A stretch of 26,362 bases of DNA from JAOUGY01 sp050329955 (GTDB taxonomy: Bacteria; Actinomycetota; Acidimicrobiia; Spongiisociales; ZC4RG35), in assembly GCA_050329955.1 (NCBI GenBank), contig JBHJOH010000105.1:1-26362 (forward strand), read 5' to 3'. Both the position numbers and the translations under genes were made by a program. This document shows, one piece after another, positions 1-6,757 of the stretch (positions within the stretch are counted from its first letter, which is position 1; the number at the start of each line of letters is the position of its first letter). The notes below the pieces were generated by a model. It had not been told where the DNA came from. It saw only the letters and a program-made list of their open reading frames with translations, and made no database searches.

Positions 1-2
1 CC

Positions 3-206
3 CTCCGCACGGTTGCGGTGGCGCCCGATGCCGTCATCCACTGGTTCCCGACGACGACCGGCGAGCTCGCCCTCGAGGTGCAGCTCTGGGACGAGTGGAT
101 CGGATCGCCATCCGGCTACCTGGAGTGCCCCGGGGAGTGGTGCATCGCCTGGCTCTTTGTGAACGAGGGGAGCGTGACAGAGGTGCTGCAGCAGTACATC
201 CCGTGA
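3..206 (+). CDS. C-terminal part of an unrecognised protein
   Basis: An open frame enters from the left edge and ends in TGA at 204-206, leaving about 67 visible residues. A GTG at 18 is in frame, but codons before it are also open, so the true start probably lies outside the window. The visible part is rich in Trp, Glu and Gly, carries two Cys in a short LECPGEWCIAW stretch, and has no membrane segment. I do not recognise the family. It converges on the minus-strand gene ending at 219, only 12 bases away. Confidence is limited by the truncation. Confidence 0.5.
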   Translation, partial: LRTVAVAPDAVIHWFPTTTGELALEVQLWDEWIGSPSGYLECPGEWCIAWLFVNEGSVTEVLQQYIP

Positions 207-218
207 CGTGGTGAGCGG

Positions 219-638
219 TCAGCCGGCGCGTTCGAGGTCGCGGACCGATCGAACCACCAGCCCGATCCCGCCGAACAGCAGCACCAGCACCACGATCAGG
301 TCGAAGGCGCTCATGCGGTCGAATCGGAACTCGACGCTGGCGATGGCGCCGATGATGAGCGCCACCAGCGAGCCCACCGCCAACAGCCAGCCGTACCACT
401 TGTCGGCGTCGTAGAAGATGATGACCACCCCGATGATGAAGGGGATCAGGATCATGCCGCTGGTGACGCCCACACCACCGATGCCGAACATGCGGCCACC
501 GAACCAGCTGACCACCTGCAGGGAGTTGAGCAGCAGGTAGGCGCCACCGATGGTCATGGCGGTACCGAGCAGGAACTGGGGGATGCCGCCGGGACGGCCC
601 CCCGCACCGCGCGGGAACGGGAGGCGAGGGTCGCTCAT
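219..638 (-). CDS. Small four-helix membrane protein, function unknown
   Basis: The gene encodes 139 residues. A Pro/Gly/Arg-rich N-terminus of about 18 residues is followed by four hydrophobic stretches, roughly residues 20-45, 55-76, 82-102 and 112-131, so it is very probably an integral membrane protein. I see no catalytic or binding motif and do not recognise the family. Its ATG (638-636) shares one base with the TGA (640-638) of the upstream transglycosylase-like gene, so the two are probably translationally coupled and may act together at the cell envelope. No separate ribosome binding site is needed to explain the start. Confidence is high that it is a gene and low on function. Confidence 0.75.
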   Translation of the reverse strand: MSDPRLPFPRGAGGRPGGIPQFLLGTAMTIGGAYLLLNSLQVVSWFGGRMFGIGGVGVTSGMILIPFIIGVVIIFYDADKWYGWLLAVGSLVALIIGAIASVEFRFDRMSAFDLIVVLVLLFGGIGLVVRSVRDLERAG

Positions 639-1231
639 CAGCCGCTGCAGGCGAGGTTCGACCAGCTGCCCGTGTTCTGATACACGATCCAGGAGGCGAC
701 GGCGGCGTTGGCGCGGGGGTCGAGGATGTCACTTCCGCCGTGGCCGGCTGCCGCGGCGTTGTCGGCCCATTGCTGGGGTGTGATCTGGAACAGGCCTGCC
801 GCCCCGGACTCGGAGTTCTGGTATCCGGGATCGAAGCTGGAGGCGCACCACGCCGACCTGATGGCGCGAGCCACGTCCTCGGCGAGGAAGGTGGCGGCGG
901 CGAGTTCCCGCACGGCAGACTCGTTGAGCACCGTCGAGCGAACGAAGGTGGTGCTGGACCGCGATGGCTGTGAGGTGGCAGCCTCCTCGCTGGCCACAGT
1001 CGTCTGGGTGGTCACCTCGACTGCGGTGGCGGTGAGCCCGCGACCACCCGGGAAGGCGAAAGCCATAGCGGACACCGCACCGGCGTCGCTGCCGAGATCG
1101 GCTGCGTAGGTGACCGCTACTGGTGGGTCGGCCGGTGTTGGACCGGACGCGTTGAAGTTTGCGAAGCCGACCACCGCCAGCAGCGACACCACCATCCAGG
1201 TCGCCACCAGAGCGATTCGATGCACTCTCAT
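638..1231 (-). CDS. Secreted transglycosylase (SLT)-like protein, probable loss of catalytic Glu
   Basis: The 197-residue product has an N-terminal signal or anchor (hydrophobic residues about 6-24), a low-complexity Thr/Ser/Ala linker to about residue 95, and a C-terminal SLT/lysozyme-like domain. The domain shows the usual SGAAGLFQITPQQW signature (142-155), and Cys129 and Cys195 could form a disulfide. In this family the helix before that signature normally reads WCESxF, with the Glu catalytic in peptidoglycan cleavage. Here residues 128-133 read WCASSF, so Ala130 stands where Glu is expected. It may bind peptidoglycan without cutting it, or use another acid such as Glu141. The start is supported by a strong GGAGG four bases upstream. 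It overlaps the membrane-protein gene at 638. Confidence 0.75.
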   Translation of the reverse strand: MRVHRIALVATWMVVSLLAVVGFANFNASGPTPADPPVAVTYAADLGSDAGAVSAMAFAFPGGRGLTATAVEVTTQTTVASEEAATSQPSRSSTTFVRSTVLNESAVRELAAATFLAEDVARAIRSAWCASSFDPGYQNSESGAAGLFQITPQQWADNAAAAGHGGSDILDPRANAAVASWIVYQNTGSWSNLACSG

Positions 1232-1286
1232 GTACCTCCACCCTGAGAACTCGGCCGGGGGAAGGCTTCGTTCTGCGGGCTCGATG

Positions 1287-1316
1287 AGAATACGCCACGC
1301 GCGGCGATTCGAGCAA
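1287..1316 (-). promoter_or_regulatory. Probable promoter of the SLT-like gene
   Basis: Read on the minus strand there is a -35-like TTGCTC (1316-1311), an 18-base spacer and a -10-like TATTCT (1292-1287). These lie about 55 bases upstream of the ATG at 1231, which has its own GGAGG. Spacing and hexamers fit a housekeeping sigma promoter. This is prediction only. Confidence 0.4.
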
Positions 1317-1360
1317 CTACAGCCTGGCAGATATTCCCAGGTAGCGGGGAGCGTGAGCCG

Positions 1361-1972
1361 TCACCCGGCCACCACCGACCAGGCGATCAGCAGCTGGGCG
1401 GCGTAGTACAGGGGCAGCCCAACGCTGGGGTTGATGGGTTCGGATGTGACGAAACGCTGCCGTGCCACGAACAGATCCGAGGCCGCGAACAGGACCGCTC
1501 CAACGGCCGCCAGTGGACGTTCCGGACCTGCTCCGATCCCGGCGGTCAGCATCAGGCAGATCACCACCACGTAGATCGGCACGGCCACAGTGAACGGTGC
1601 CTCGAGGTGCGGGCGCAGCCAACGCATCACCACCACCGCCAGCGTGAGCGCAAGCAACGACCCGATCCCCAGCCAGAACGGATCGGTGGCGTCGAGCGCC
1701 AACGCCACCAGGTAGGCGACATGTCCGAGCAGGAACGCTCCGAGTCCCAGCATGAAGGAGATGTCCGATCGGCCCATCAGGGCCACATCCCCGATTGCTC
1801 CCAGCACGAGGCCGATGACGATCAGAGTGGTACGGGTGCCCGGTTCGAGCGGTTCCACCAACACGAGCAGGAAACCGAGCGAGGCGATCGGCTTGGCGAA
1901 CTGGCCCCGGTTCGCCCGGATCGAAACCACCAGCCACGCCGTGGCGGCCACGGTGAGGCCGATGCCGATCAT
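1361..1972 (-). CDS. YhhN/TMEM86-family membrane protein (lysoplasmalogenase-like)
   Basis: The 203-residue product is hydrophobic throughout, with about eight predicted membrane helices. It matches the YhhN family in the Lys-Pro of the first loop (27-28), the G-D-V-A-L-M stretch with Asp62, the GHVAYL stretch with His84 and the late ASDLFVARQRF motif with Asp166. Some animal members hydrolyse the vinyl-ether bond of lysoplasmalogens; the bacterial role is less clear, so only the family is confident. I chose the ATG at 1972-1970 because it overlaps the TGA of the upstream aroQ-hydrolase gene in an ATGA arrangement and places the first helix at the N-terminus. A much longer upstream extension of this frame would only read through the neighbouring gene. 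It is the last gene of a three-gene minus-strand operon. Confidence 0.8.
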   Translation of the reverse strand: MIGIGLTVAATAWLVVSIRANRGQFAKPIASLGFLLVLVEPLEPGTRTTLIVIGLVLGAIGDVALMGRSDISFMLGLGAFLLGHVAYLVALALDATDPFWLGIGSLLALTLAVVVMRWLRPHLEAPFTVAVPIYVVVICLMLTAGIGAGPERPLAAVGAVLFAASDLFVARQRFVTSEPINPSVGLPLYYAAQLLIAWSVVAG

Positions 1973-3117
1973 CCGGTGCCGGCGGCGAGCATCCGGCCTG
2001 CCACCGAGGTCCAGGCAACGCTGGTGGGGTCCAGGAACCCGAAGTGGTCGCCGCCTTCGATGGTGGCCAGCTCGGCCGTCCCACCGTTGTCCCGGGCCGA
2101 CTGAACCAGCCGTTCGGCCTGGGAGTGGGGAACCCGGTCGTCGGCGGTGCCGTGAGCGGCGAGCAGCGGAAACCCGAACCGACCGTGATGGGCGGGCGAC
2201 AGCGGGGTCGGATCGGCACCGGCCAGGTAGGCCGGCGTCGCCCCCGATCCGAGATCGTCGTCGATGGCGGCCACCAGGTCGTTGACCCCGCCCATCGAGA
2301 CCGCCAACCGGGGAGGCATGCCCGCTCCCGACAGCTCGGCAGCCGCCATCACCGCCAGCTGGCCCCCGGCCGAATGCCCGGCGATCACCCAGTCGGTACC
2401 GTCGACGTCCCCCGATTCGATGGCGGCGCGTACGGCGGCGGCAACGTCGTCGACCGAAACCCGCCCGCCACCACCGGAACCCACCCGTCGGTACTCGACG
2501 TTGAGTGACGCCATCCCCCGGCGAGCCAGGTCCACCGCGATGTGCTCGGTGGTGTCGCGGGTCCACATGTGGCGCCAGAACCCGCCATGAACGAGTACGG
2601 CCAGGCGGGCCGGGCCGGGTCCGGTGGGAAGGCGCAGGTCGGCGACCTGATCGGGAGCGTCGCCGTAGCGCAGCGTGGTGAACGGCCACGCCTCCCGGGC
2701 AAGCAGATGGCGCAACCCCCACCGGTAGCCGTCGACACCGCGTCCGTAGATGGTGTAGACGCAGGCGGGGCGCACCGCCGAGAAGCGTCTCCAGGTTTCG
2801 CGTTCCTCGACGTTCGAGATGTGCACCTCGACGGTCGGGATCTCCACCGATTCGATGGCGTCGTGCAGTGCGTAGGAGGTGTGGGTGTAGGCGCCGGGGT
2901 TGAACACGATCCCGTCGACCGAGCCCCGGGCGTCGTGGATGCGATCGATCAACGCACCCTCGTGGTTGCTCTGGAAGGTTTCGGCCTCGACACCGTCGGC
3001 GGCGCCCCAGGCATGGAACATCGTCTCCAGATCGGAGAGCGTCGTCGAGCCGTACACATCGGGCCGCCGGGTCCCGAGCAGGTTCAGGTTGGGACCGTTG
3101 AGGAGGAGGACACGCAT
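1969..3117 (-). CDS. aroQ: Fusion: type II 3-dehydroquinate dehydratase (AroQ) + alpha/beta hydrolase
   Basis: Residues 1-140 are a complete type II dehydroquinase, the third shikimate-pathway step. Catalytic Tyr22 sits in DVYG, and the Asn73, His79, His99-Ile-Ser, Arg106 and Arg110 positions are all present. Residues about 150-382 form an alpha/beta hydrolase: an HGGFW oxyanion-hole motif (177-181) like kynurenine formamidase and related esterases, the nucleophile Ser249 in GHSAG, a likely acid Asp326 in HGTADDRVP, and His358 in GGDHF. Free AroQ is about 145 residues, so the dehydroquinase half is full length. There is no stop or frame change between the halves. The gene follows the ligase-family gene by 12 bases and overlaps the YhhN gene by 4. 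The hydrolase substrate cannot be read from sequence. The joining of the two activities is unusual. Confidence 0.88.
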   Translation of the reverse strand: MRVLLLNGPNLNLLGTRRPDVYGSTTLSDLETMFHAWGAADGVEAETFQSNHEGALIDRIHDARGSVDGIVFNPGAYTHTSYALHDAIESVEIPTVEVHISNVEERETWRRFSAVRPACVYTIYGRGVDGYRWGLRHLLAREAWPFTTLRYGDAPDQVADLRLPTGPGPARLAVLVHGGFWRHMWTRDTTEHIAVDLARRGMASLNVEYRRVGSGGGGRVSVDDVAAAVRAAIESGDVDGTDWVIAGHSAGGQLAVMAAAELSGAGMPPRLAVSMGGVNDLVAAIDDDLGSGATPAYLAGADPTPLSPAHHGRFGFPLLAAHGTADDRVPHSQAERLVQSARDNGGTAELATIEGGDHFGFLDPTSVAWTSVAGRMLAAGTG

Positions 3118-3129
3118 GGTGGCCCCAGG

Positions 3130-3906
3130 CTATACGGCGGCGACGTTGACCCGGTGGGTCATCGACAGCCTCCGTCCCATCTCGGTCACCTCAAGGGGCA
3201 GCGGCTCTCCTGTCACCTCGGCATAAGTGCGCACCTCTTCGAGGATCGCCCGGCGGACGTCCTCGATCGAAATGCCGGGCAGCTCGTCCTCGAGTGATCC
3301 GGCAGTCCCTGGCACCCACTCGAGCTCGAGTGCCTCGTAGACGGGTACGAGCACCTCTCGGAGCCGGTCCGAGCCCGACACCACCACCACACCGCCGATG
3401 TGGGCGGCGCCCTTGACGAGACGCTGGCCGACCCCCATCACCTTGATGCGGCCGCCGAGGTTCACCGAGAAGGCGCCGGGGCAGTATTCGCCGGGCACCT
3501 CGCCGATGCGGGCGTCGGCTCCCAGCGATGTGAGGGCATCGACCATGATCCCGGCCAACCGCTCGAACCGCTCGTGCACGCCGGCTCGCGGGTCCACCGC
3601 CGGCATCGCCCATGAGAACGCCAGCGTCCCGGTGTGGAACACGGCGGCTCGCCCACCGGCGAGCCGTTCCACCACCTCGAAACCCAATGACCTGGCGGCG
3701 GCGATGGCGCGGCGGTAGCCGGGAGCGAGCACATCCTGGCGACCGAACGCCACCACCTCGGAGGTCGGGTGGAGGCGGAGCGACTCACCGATCTCGCCGG
3801 TGCCCACCGCCAGGGCCACTGCGTGCGACAGCCCGGTGTCGAACGGACCGGCACCATCGGTGCTCTCTTCGATCAGGTTGATCCGGCGTGGTGGAAGGAA
3901 CGGCAT
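3130..3906 (-). CDS. Lipoate/biotin protein ligase family protein
   Basis: The 258-residue product has the LplA/BirA catalytic-domain pattern: an R-x-x-GGRAAVFHTG stretch (81-93), corresponding to the RRxGGGxxVxH motif that binds the acyl-adenylate, then N-L-G-G-R-I-K-V-M-G-V-G-Q-R (149-162) with Lys155 at the conserved lysine. It probably attaches or transfers lipoyl groups to carrier domains in the cytoplasm, although biotin or octanoyl substrates are possible. I chose the ATG at 3906: the frame stays open a further 26 codons upstream, but those residues are arginine-rich and unlike the family, and a GGGGAC sits just before 3906. A TAGCGT -10-like box lies 10 bases upstream of that ATG. It is the first gene of the operon with aroQ-hydrolase and YhhN, and diverges from the lipoprotein gene at 4039. 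Confidence 0.72.
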   Translation of the reverse strand: MPFLPPRRINLIEESTDGAGPFDTGLSHAVALAVGTGEIGESLRLHPTSEVVAFGRQDVLAPGYRRAIAAARSLGFEVVERLAGGRAAVFHTGTLAFSWAMPAVDPRAGVHERFERLAGIMVDALTSLGADARIGEVPGEYCPGAFSVNLGGRIKVMGVGQRLVKGAAHIGGVVVVSGSDRLREVLVPVYEALELEWVPGTAGSLEDELPGISIEDVRRAILEEVRTYAEVTGEPLPLEVTEMGRRLSMTHRVNVAAV

Positions 3907-4038
3907 ACAGGTCCCCACGCTAGATCTGCCCGGCAACCAGTGGGAACGGTCGGGCGACGGGATGACCCTGGAACCGAATCGCATTGCCTGGACGTTTCAT
4001 CTGTGAGGGGCAACAATGGAACTCCGCCCGAGGGGACC

Positions 4039-4845
4039 ATGTCCGGTAGACGATCAACTCTCATCCTGGTGTGCGCGCTGGCCCTGTCGGCGTGCTCGGA
4101 GTCGTCGCTGTCGGAACTGGGTGGCAGGTCCTCGGAATGGATCGGCAGCAACGCGTCGGCGACGGCTGCGGGCCCGGCCGCCGTCGAGCAGAATGTGGTG
4201 CGTTCCGTCGAGGTCGACTGGGTGAACGACGGTCTGGGGTCCCCTGCCTCGATCGGTTCACCCGAGGAGGTCCTGGCAGCGATGGTCGCCCGGACCACCG
4301 GGCCCGACCGGTACATCCAGGCCAGCCGCCTCGAAGTCGCCACCTCCCTGCCCGGACTCGGCTTTCCCGACGTGCTTCCCCCCGAGGTCGTGGCCATCAC
4401 CTCCCAGCTCGTGGTCGCCGCCAACCGGGAACGGCTCGACGACGAGGTGTTCGCCGCCTTCGGGCTGTGGACGGTCGAGCCGTACACGAAGTCGCGCAGC
4501 GTGGGTCAACGGGGAACGTTCACCGTCACCGGCATTCAGCCCGACAGCGCCTGTGAGCGGTTCGCGGCCGGTGCCGTCGCTGCCTGCACCAGTGAAACGA
4601 TCGGCGCCCACGAGACGGTGCGCATCGATGCCGAGTCCGGGCAGACCTGGGTGTGGTTCGACGAGACCTACGAGTATCAGCTCTTTCTGCGCGGCCCTCT
4701 CGACAAGAACGGCGAGATCGCCGACTTCATGGTCCGCAACGAGGTCAGTTTCGTCAGCGTCGCCGATCCCACCGCCAGGGTGCTCGGGACCCAGGTGACG
4801 GCGACCGAAGAGGAACCAGCCGCCGAGGACGGCGAAGACCAGTAG
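4039..4845 (+). CDS. Putative secreted lipoprotein, function unknown
   Basis: The 268-residue product begins with a short basic N-terminus and a hydrophobic stretch ending in a lipobox, L-S-A-C, with Cys19 as the lipidated residue. It should be anchored to the outer face of the cytoplasmic membrane. The rest is soluble and acidic with an acidic tail (about 253-268). I see no known catalytic motif. A pair of Cys near residues 174 and 184 could form a disulfide. The ATG at 4039 is preceded by AGGGGA, which supports this start over upstream in-frame codons that would bury the signal. The gene stands alone: its left neighbour is divergent and its right neighbour converges, with 5 bases between stops. 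Confidence 0.72.
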   Translation: MSGRRSTLILVCALALSACSESSLSELGGRSSEWIGSNASATAAGPAAVEQNVVRSVEVDWVNDGLGSPASIGSPEEVLAAMVARTTGPDRYIQASRLEVATSLPGLGFPDVLPPEVVAITSQLVVAANRERLDDEVFAAFGLWTVEPYTKSRSVGQRGTFTVTGIQPDSACERFAAGAVAACTSETIGAHETVRIDAESGQTWVWFDETYEYQLFLRGPLDKNGEIADFMVRNEVSFVSVADPTARVLGTQVTATEEEPAAEDGEDQ

Positions 4846-4850
4846 CCGGC

Positions 4851-6644
4851 TCAGCCGGAGGGTTGCTGCCCCGTGATGGTGTCGGCGGCGATCGGAAGGC
4901 GCACGGTGAAGGTGCTCCAGCCGTCATGGTGGTACTCGATGCCGCCGCCCATGCGGTTGGTCAGCTCCAGCGAGACCGCCAGGCCGAGCCCCATCGATGG
5001 CAGCGTCCCGGGACCGGCCCCGCCCGAGGAGTAGTGGTCGAACATCGATGCCTGCAGCGATGCCGGGATGCCCGACCCGTTGTCCATGACGTCCAGCGTC
5101 GCCCACGGCTCGTCGGTGCCGCACCGGATCAGACACGAGGGGCCGCCGTACTTCCAGGCGTTGACCACCAGGTTGCGGACGATCTGACGGACCCGCCTGC
5201 TGTCCGCCCACGCCGTGACGCCGCCCTCGGTTTCGACCTCGACCGTTGCGTTGAACTCGGGCGGCATCGAACCGAGCGCCGCCAGGACCTCGGCATGAAG
5301 ATCGATCACGGTCGGAACGAGGGTGAGTTGGGCGTGTCGGGAGCGGGCCGCCACCAGCAGGTCGTCGACGATGTAGCTGACCTCACTGGCCTGCCACGCC
5401 ACGATCCGCAACAGCTCGCGCACGGTCTCGGCGTCGAAGTCACCCATCGAGTCGCGTAGTTCGTTGGTGAAGCCGACCACGGCCGCCAGCGGCGTTCGCA
5501 GCTCGTGACTCACCGAGGACACGAAGGCGTCCCGGCTCTCGATCGCCTGACGGAGTTCGAGCTCGGTCGCCTGCCGCTCCCAGTGAGCGGCGAACATCGC
5601 CGCCACCGCCTCCAGCATCGAGCGTTGCTGACGCAACCATCGGCGAGGCTCCAGGTCGATCAGCCCGATACTCGCCTTCCAGGTGCCGTGCACGAACACG
5701 GGTGCCACCAGCTCAGCCTGGATGCCGCCGAGCGTGGCGTAGACATGCCGGGTCGCTGCGTCGAGGTCGTCGGGACTCTCGATGGACAGAATGGCGCCTG
5801 CTGACAAACGATCCCGCTGCTCGGGAAGGGTGTTCCATGCGAACAGCTCGAAGAATCCGTCGAGATCCGCTCTCCGGTCACCGGACACGGCGGCGTAGCG
5901 GGTCTCGGCGCAGAACCCCAGTTCGGGGTGCTCGACGTTCTCCTCGATGTAAACGGCGGTGCCCCCGAAGGCGGTCAGCATGGCTGCCAGCGCCTCTTCC
6001 ACCGCGGTATCACCCGATCCGAGCAGCAACGCCTGGGAGCAGGCGAGCAGGGCCTCGGTGGCGGCGCGGGAGTGGTGGCCGTCGAGTGCCACCGCGTCCA
6101 GCCGACTGCGGGCCGACTCATGGGCCCAGGACATCTGGACCACGGCGGCGGCGGTGCTCAACAGTTCCTCTTCGGTGCGCGACCAGCGGTGGGGCCGTTC
6201 GGCGATGACGAAGCTGAGCATCCCGACGGTGGTCCCATCGATCACGATCGGGAAACAGGCCTCCGATCGCGTGGGGGGATCGAGTGCCAGGTACGTCTCG
6301 CGGTCGGCGCACTCGGGAGCGTGCCCGTCTTCCACGATCCAGGGTCGCCCGGCCATCAGGGCGGCCGTCTGCTCCAACTCGTTGCCGAGCACAAACGACG
6401 GCCAGACCCTGTCGACCCCGGGGGCGGTTGCCTGCCCCTCGGAGACGAGCCACAGTGCGTCGTCGCAGTCGCGCTCGATCCGCTCGAGGATGACGGCGTC
6501 GGCTCCGGCGGCGGCCACGAGTACCGCAAGCGCGTCGGAAGGGCCGGCGCCCGGGTCACCGAACGCGCTGATGAAATCCAGGACGGCCCGCTCGAGCGCG
6601 ACCTGGCCTTGGAACGGAGCAAAGCTCTCCATCTGCAGGTGCAT
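4851..6644 (-). CDS. Sensor histidine kinase with two GAF-like domains
   Basis: The 597-residue product appears cytoplasmic, with no membrane segment. Residues about 20-175 and 190-355 are two GAF-like sensor regions. Then comes a HisKA dimerisation domain with SHELRTPL, phospho-acceptor His380, and a HATPase domain with the N box RNLVVNAWKYGG (490-501), G1 box DNGSGIP (521-527) and G2 box GLGLAVS (552-558). It should autophosphorylate on His380 and pass phosphate to a response regulator, but no regulator gene lies within reach in this window. The signal may be a small molecule or redox state sensed by the GAF domains. An ATG four codons downstream is an alternative start. It diverges from the ABC exporter gene, sharing an intergenic region of about 110 bases, which makes regulation of that exporter a possibility. 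Confidence 0.85.
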   Translation of the reverse strand: MHLQMESFAPFQGQVALERAVLDFISAFGDPGAGPSDALAVLVAAAGADAVILERIERDCDDALWLVSEGQATAPGVDRVWPSFVLGNELEQTAALMAGRPWIVEDGHAPECADRETYLALDPPTRSEACFPIVIDGTTVGMLSFVIAERPHRWSRTEEELLSTAAAVVQMSWAHESARSRLDAVALDGHHSRAATEALLACSQALLLGSGDTAVEEALAAMLTAFGGTAVYIEENVEHPELGFCAETRYAAVSGDRRADLDGFFELFAWNTLPEQRDRLSAGAILSIESPDDLDAATRHVYATLGGIQAELVAPVFVHGTWKASIGLIDLEPRRWLRQQRSMLEAVAAMFAAHWERQATELELRQAIESRDAFVSSVSHELRTPLAAVVGFTNELRDSMGDFDAETVRELLRIVAWQASEVSYIVDDLLVAARSRHAQLTLVPTVIDLHAEVLAALGSMPPEFNATVEVETEGGVTAWADSRRVRQIVRNLVVNAWKYGGPSCLIRCGTDEPWATLDVMDNGSGIPASLQASMFDHYSSGGAGPGTLPSMGLGLAVSLELTNRMGGGIEYHHDGWSTFTVRLPIAADTITGQQPSG

Positions 6645-6721
6645 CGGCGCATCATGGCGGTCGGTTGAGGACGGGCGAAGCCGTCAACGCGAAATTTTCG
6701 GACCGCCCGGGTGGTTGGGGT

Positions 6722-6735
6722 GAGCCTGTAGGCTC
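6722..6735. promoter_or_regulatory. Perfect inverted repeat overlapping a -10-like box upstream of the ABC exporter
   Basis: GAGCCT, two bases, AGGCTC forms a perfect inverted repeat. Its right half contains TAGGCT (6729-6734), a plausible -10 hexamer for the exporter gene starting at 6758. A protein bound here would block transcription, so an operator is one reading; a short RNA hairpin is another. No regulator gene is adjacent apart from the divergent kinase. Confidence 0.3.
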
Positions 6736-6757
6736 GCACTCTGGAGGTCCGAATCCC

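Noticed and set aside
4846..4858. Short hairpin CCGGC-TCA-GCCGG between convergent genes as a terminator
   Set aside because: Only five base pairs, no T-run, and it overlaps the kinase stop; too weak to list in GC-rich DNA.
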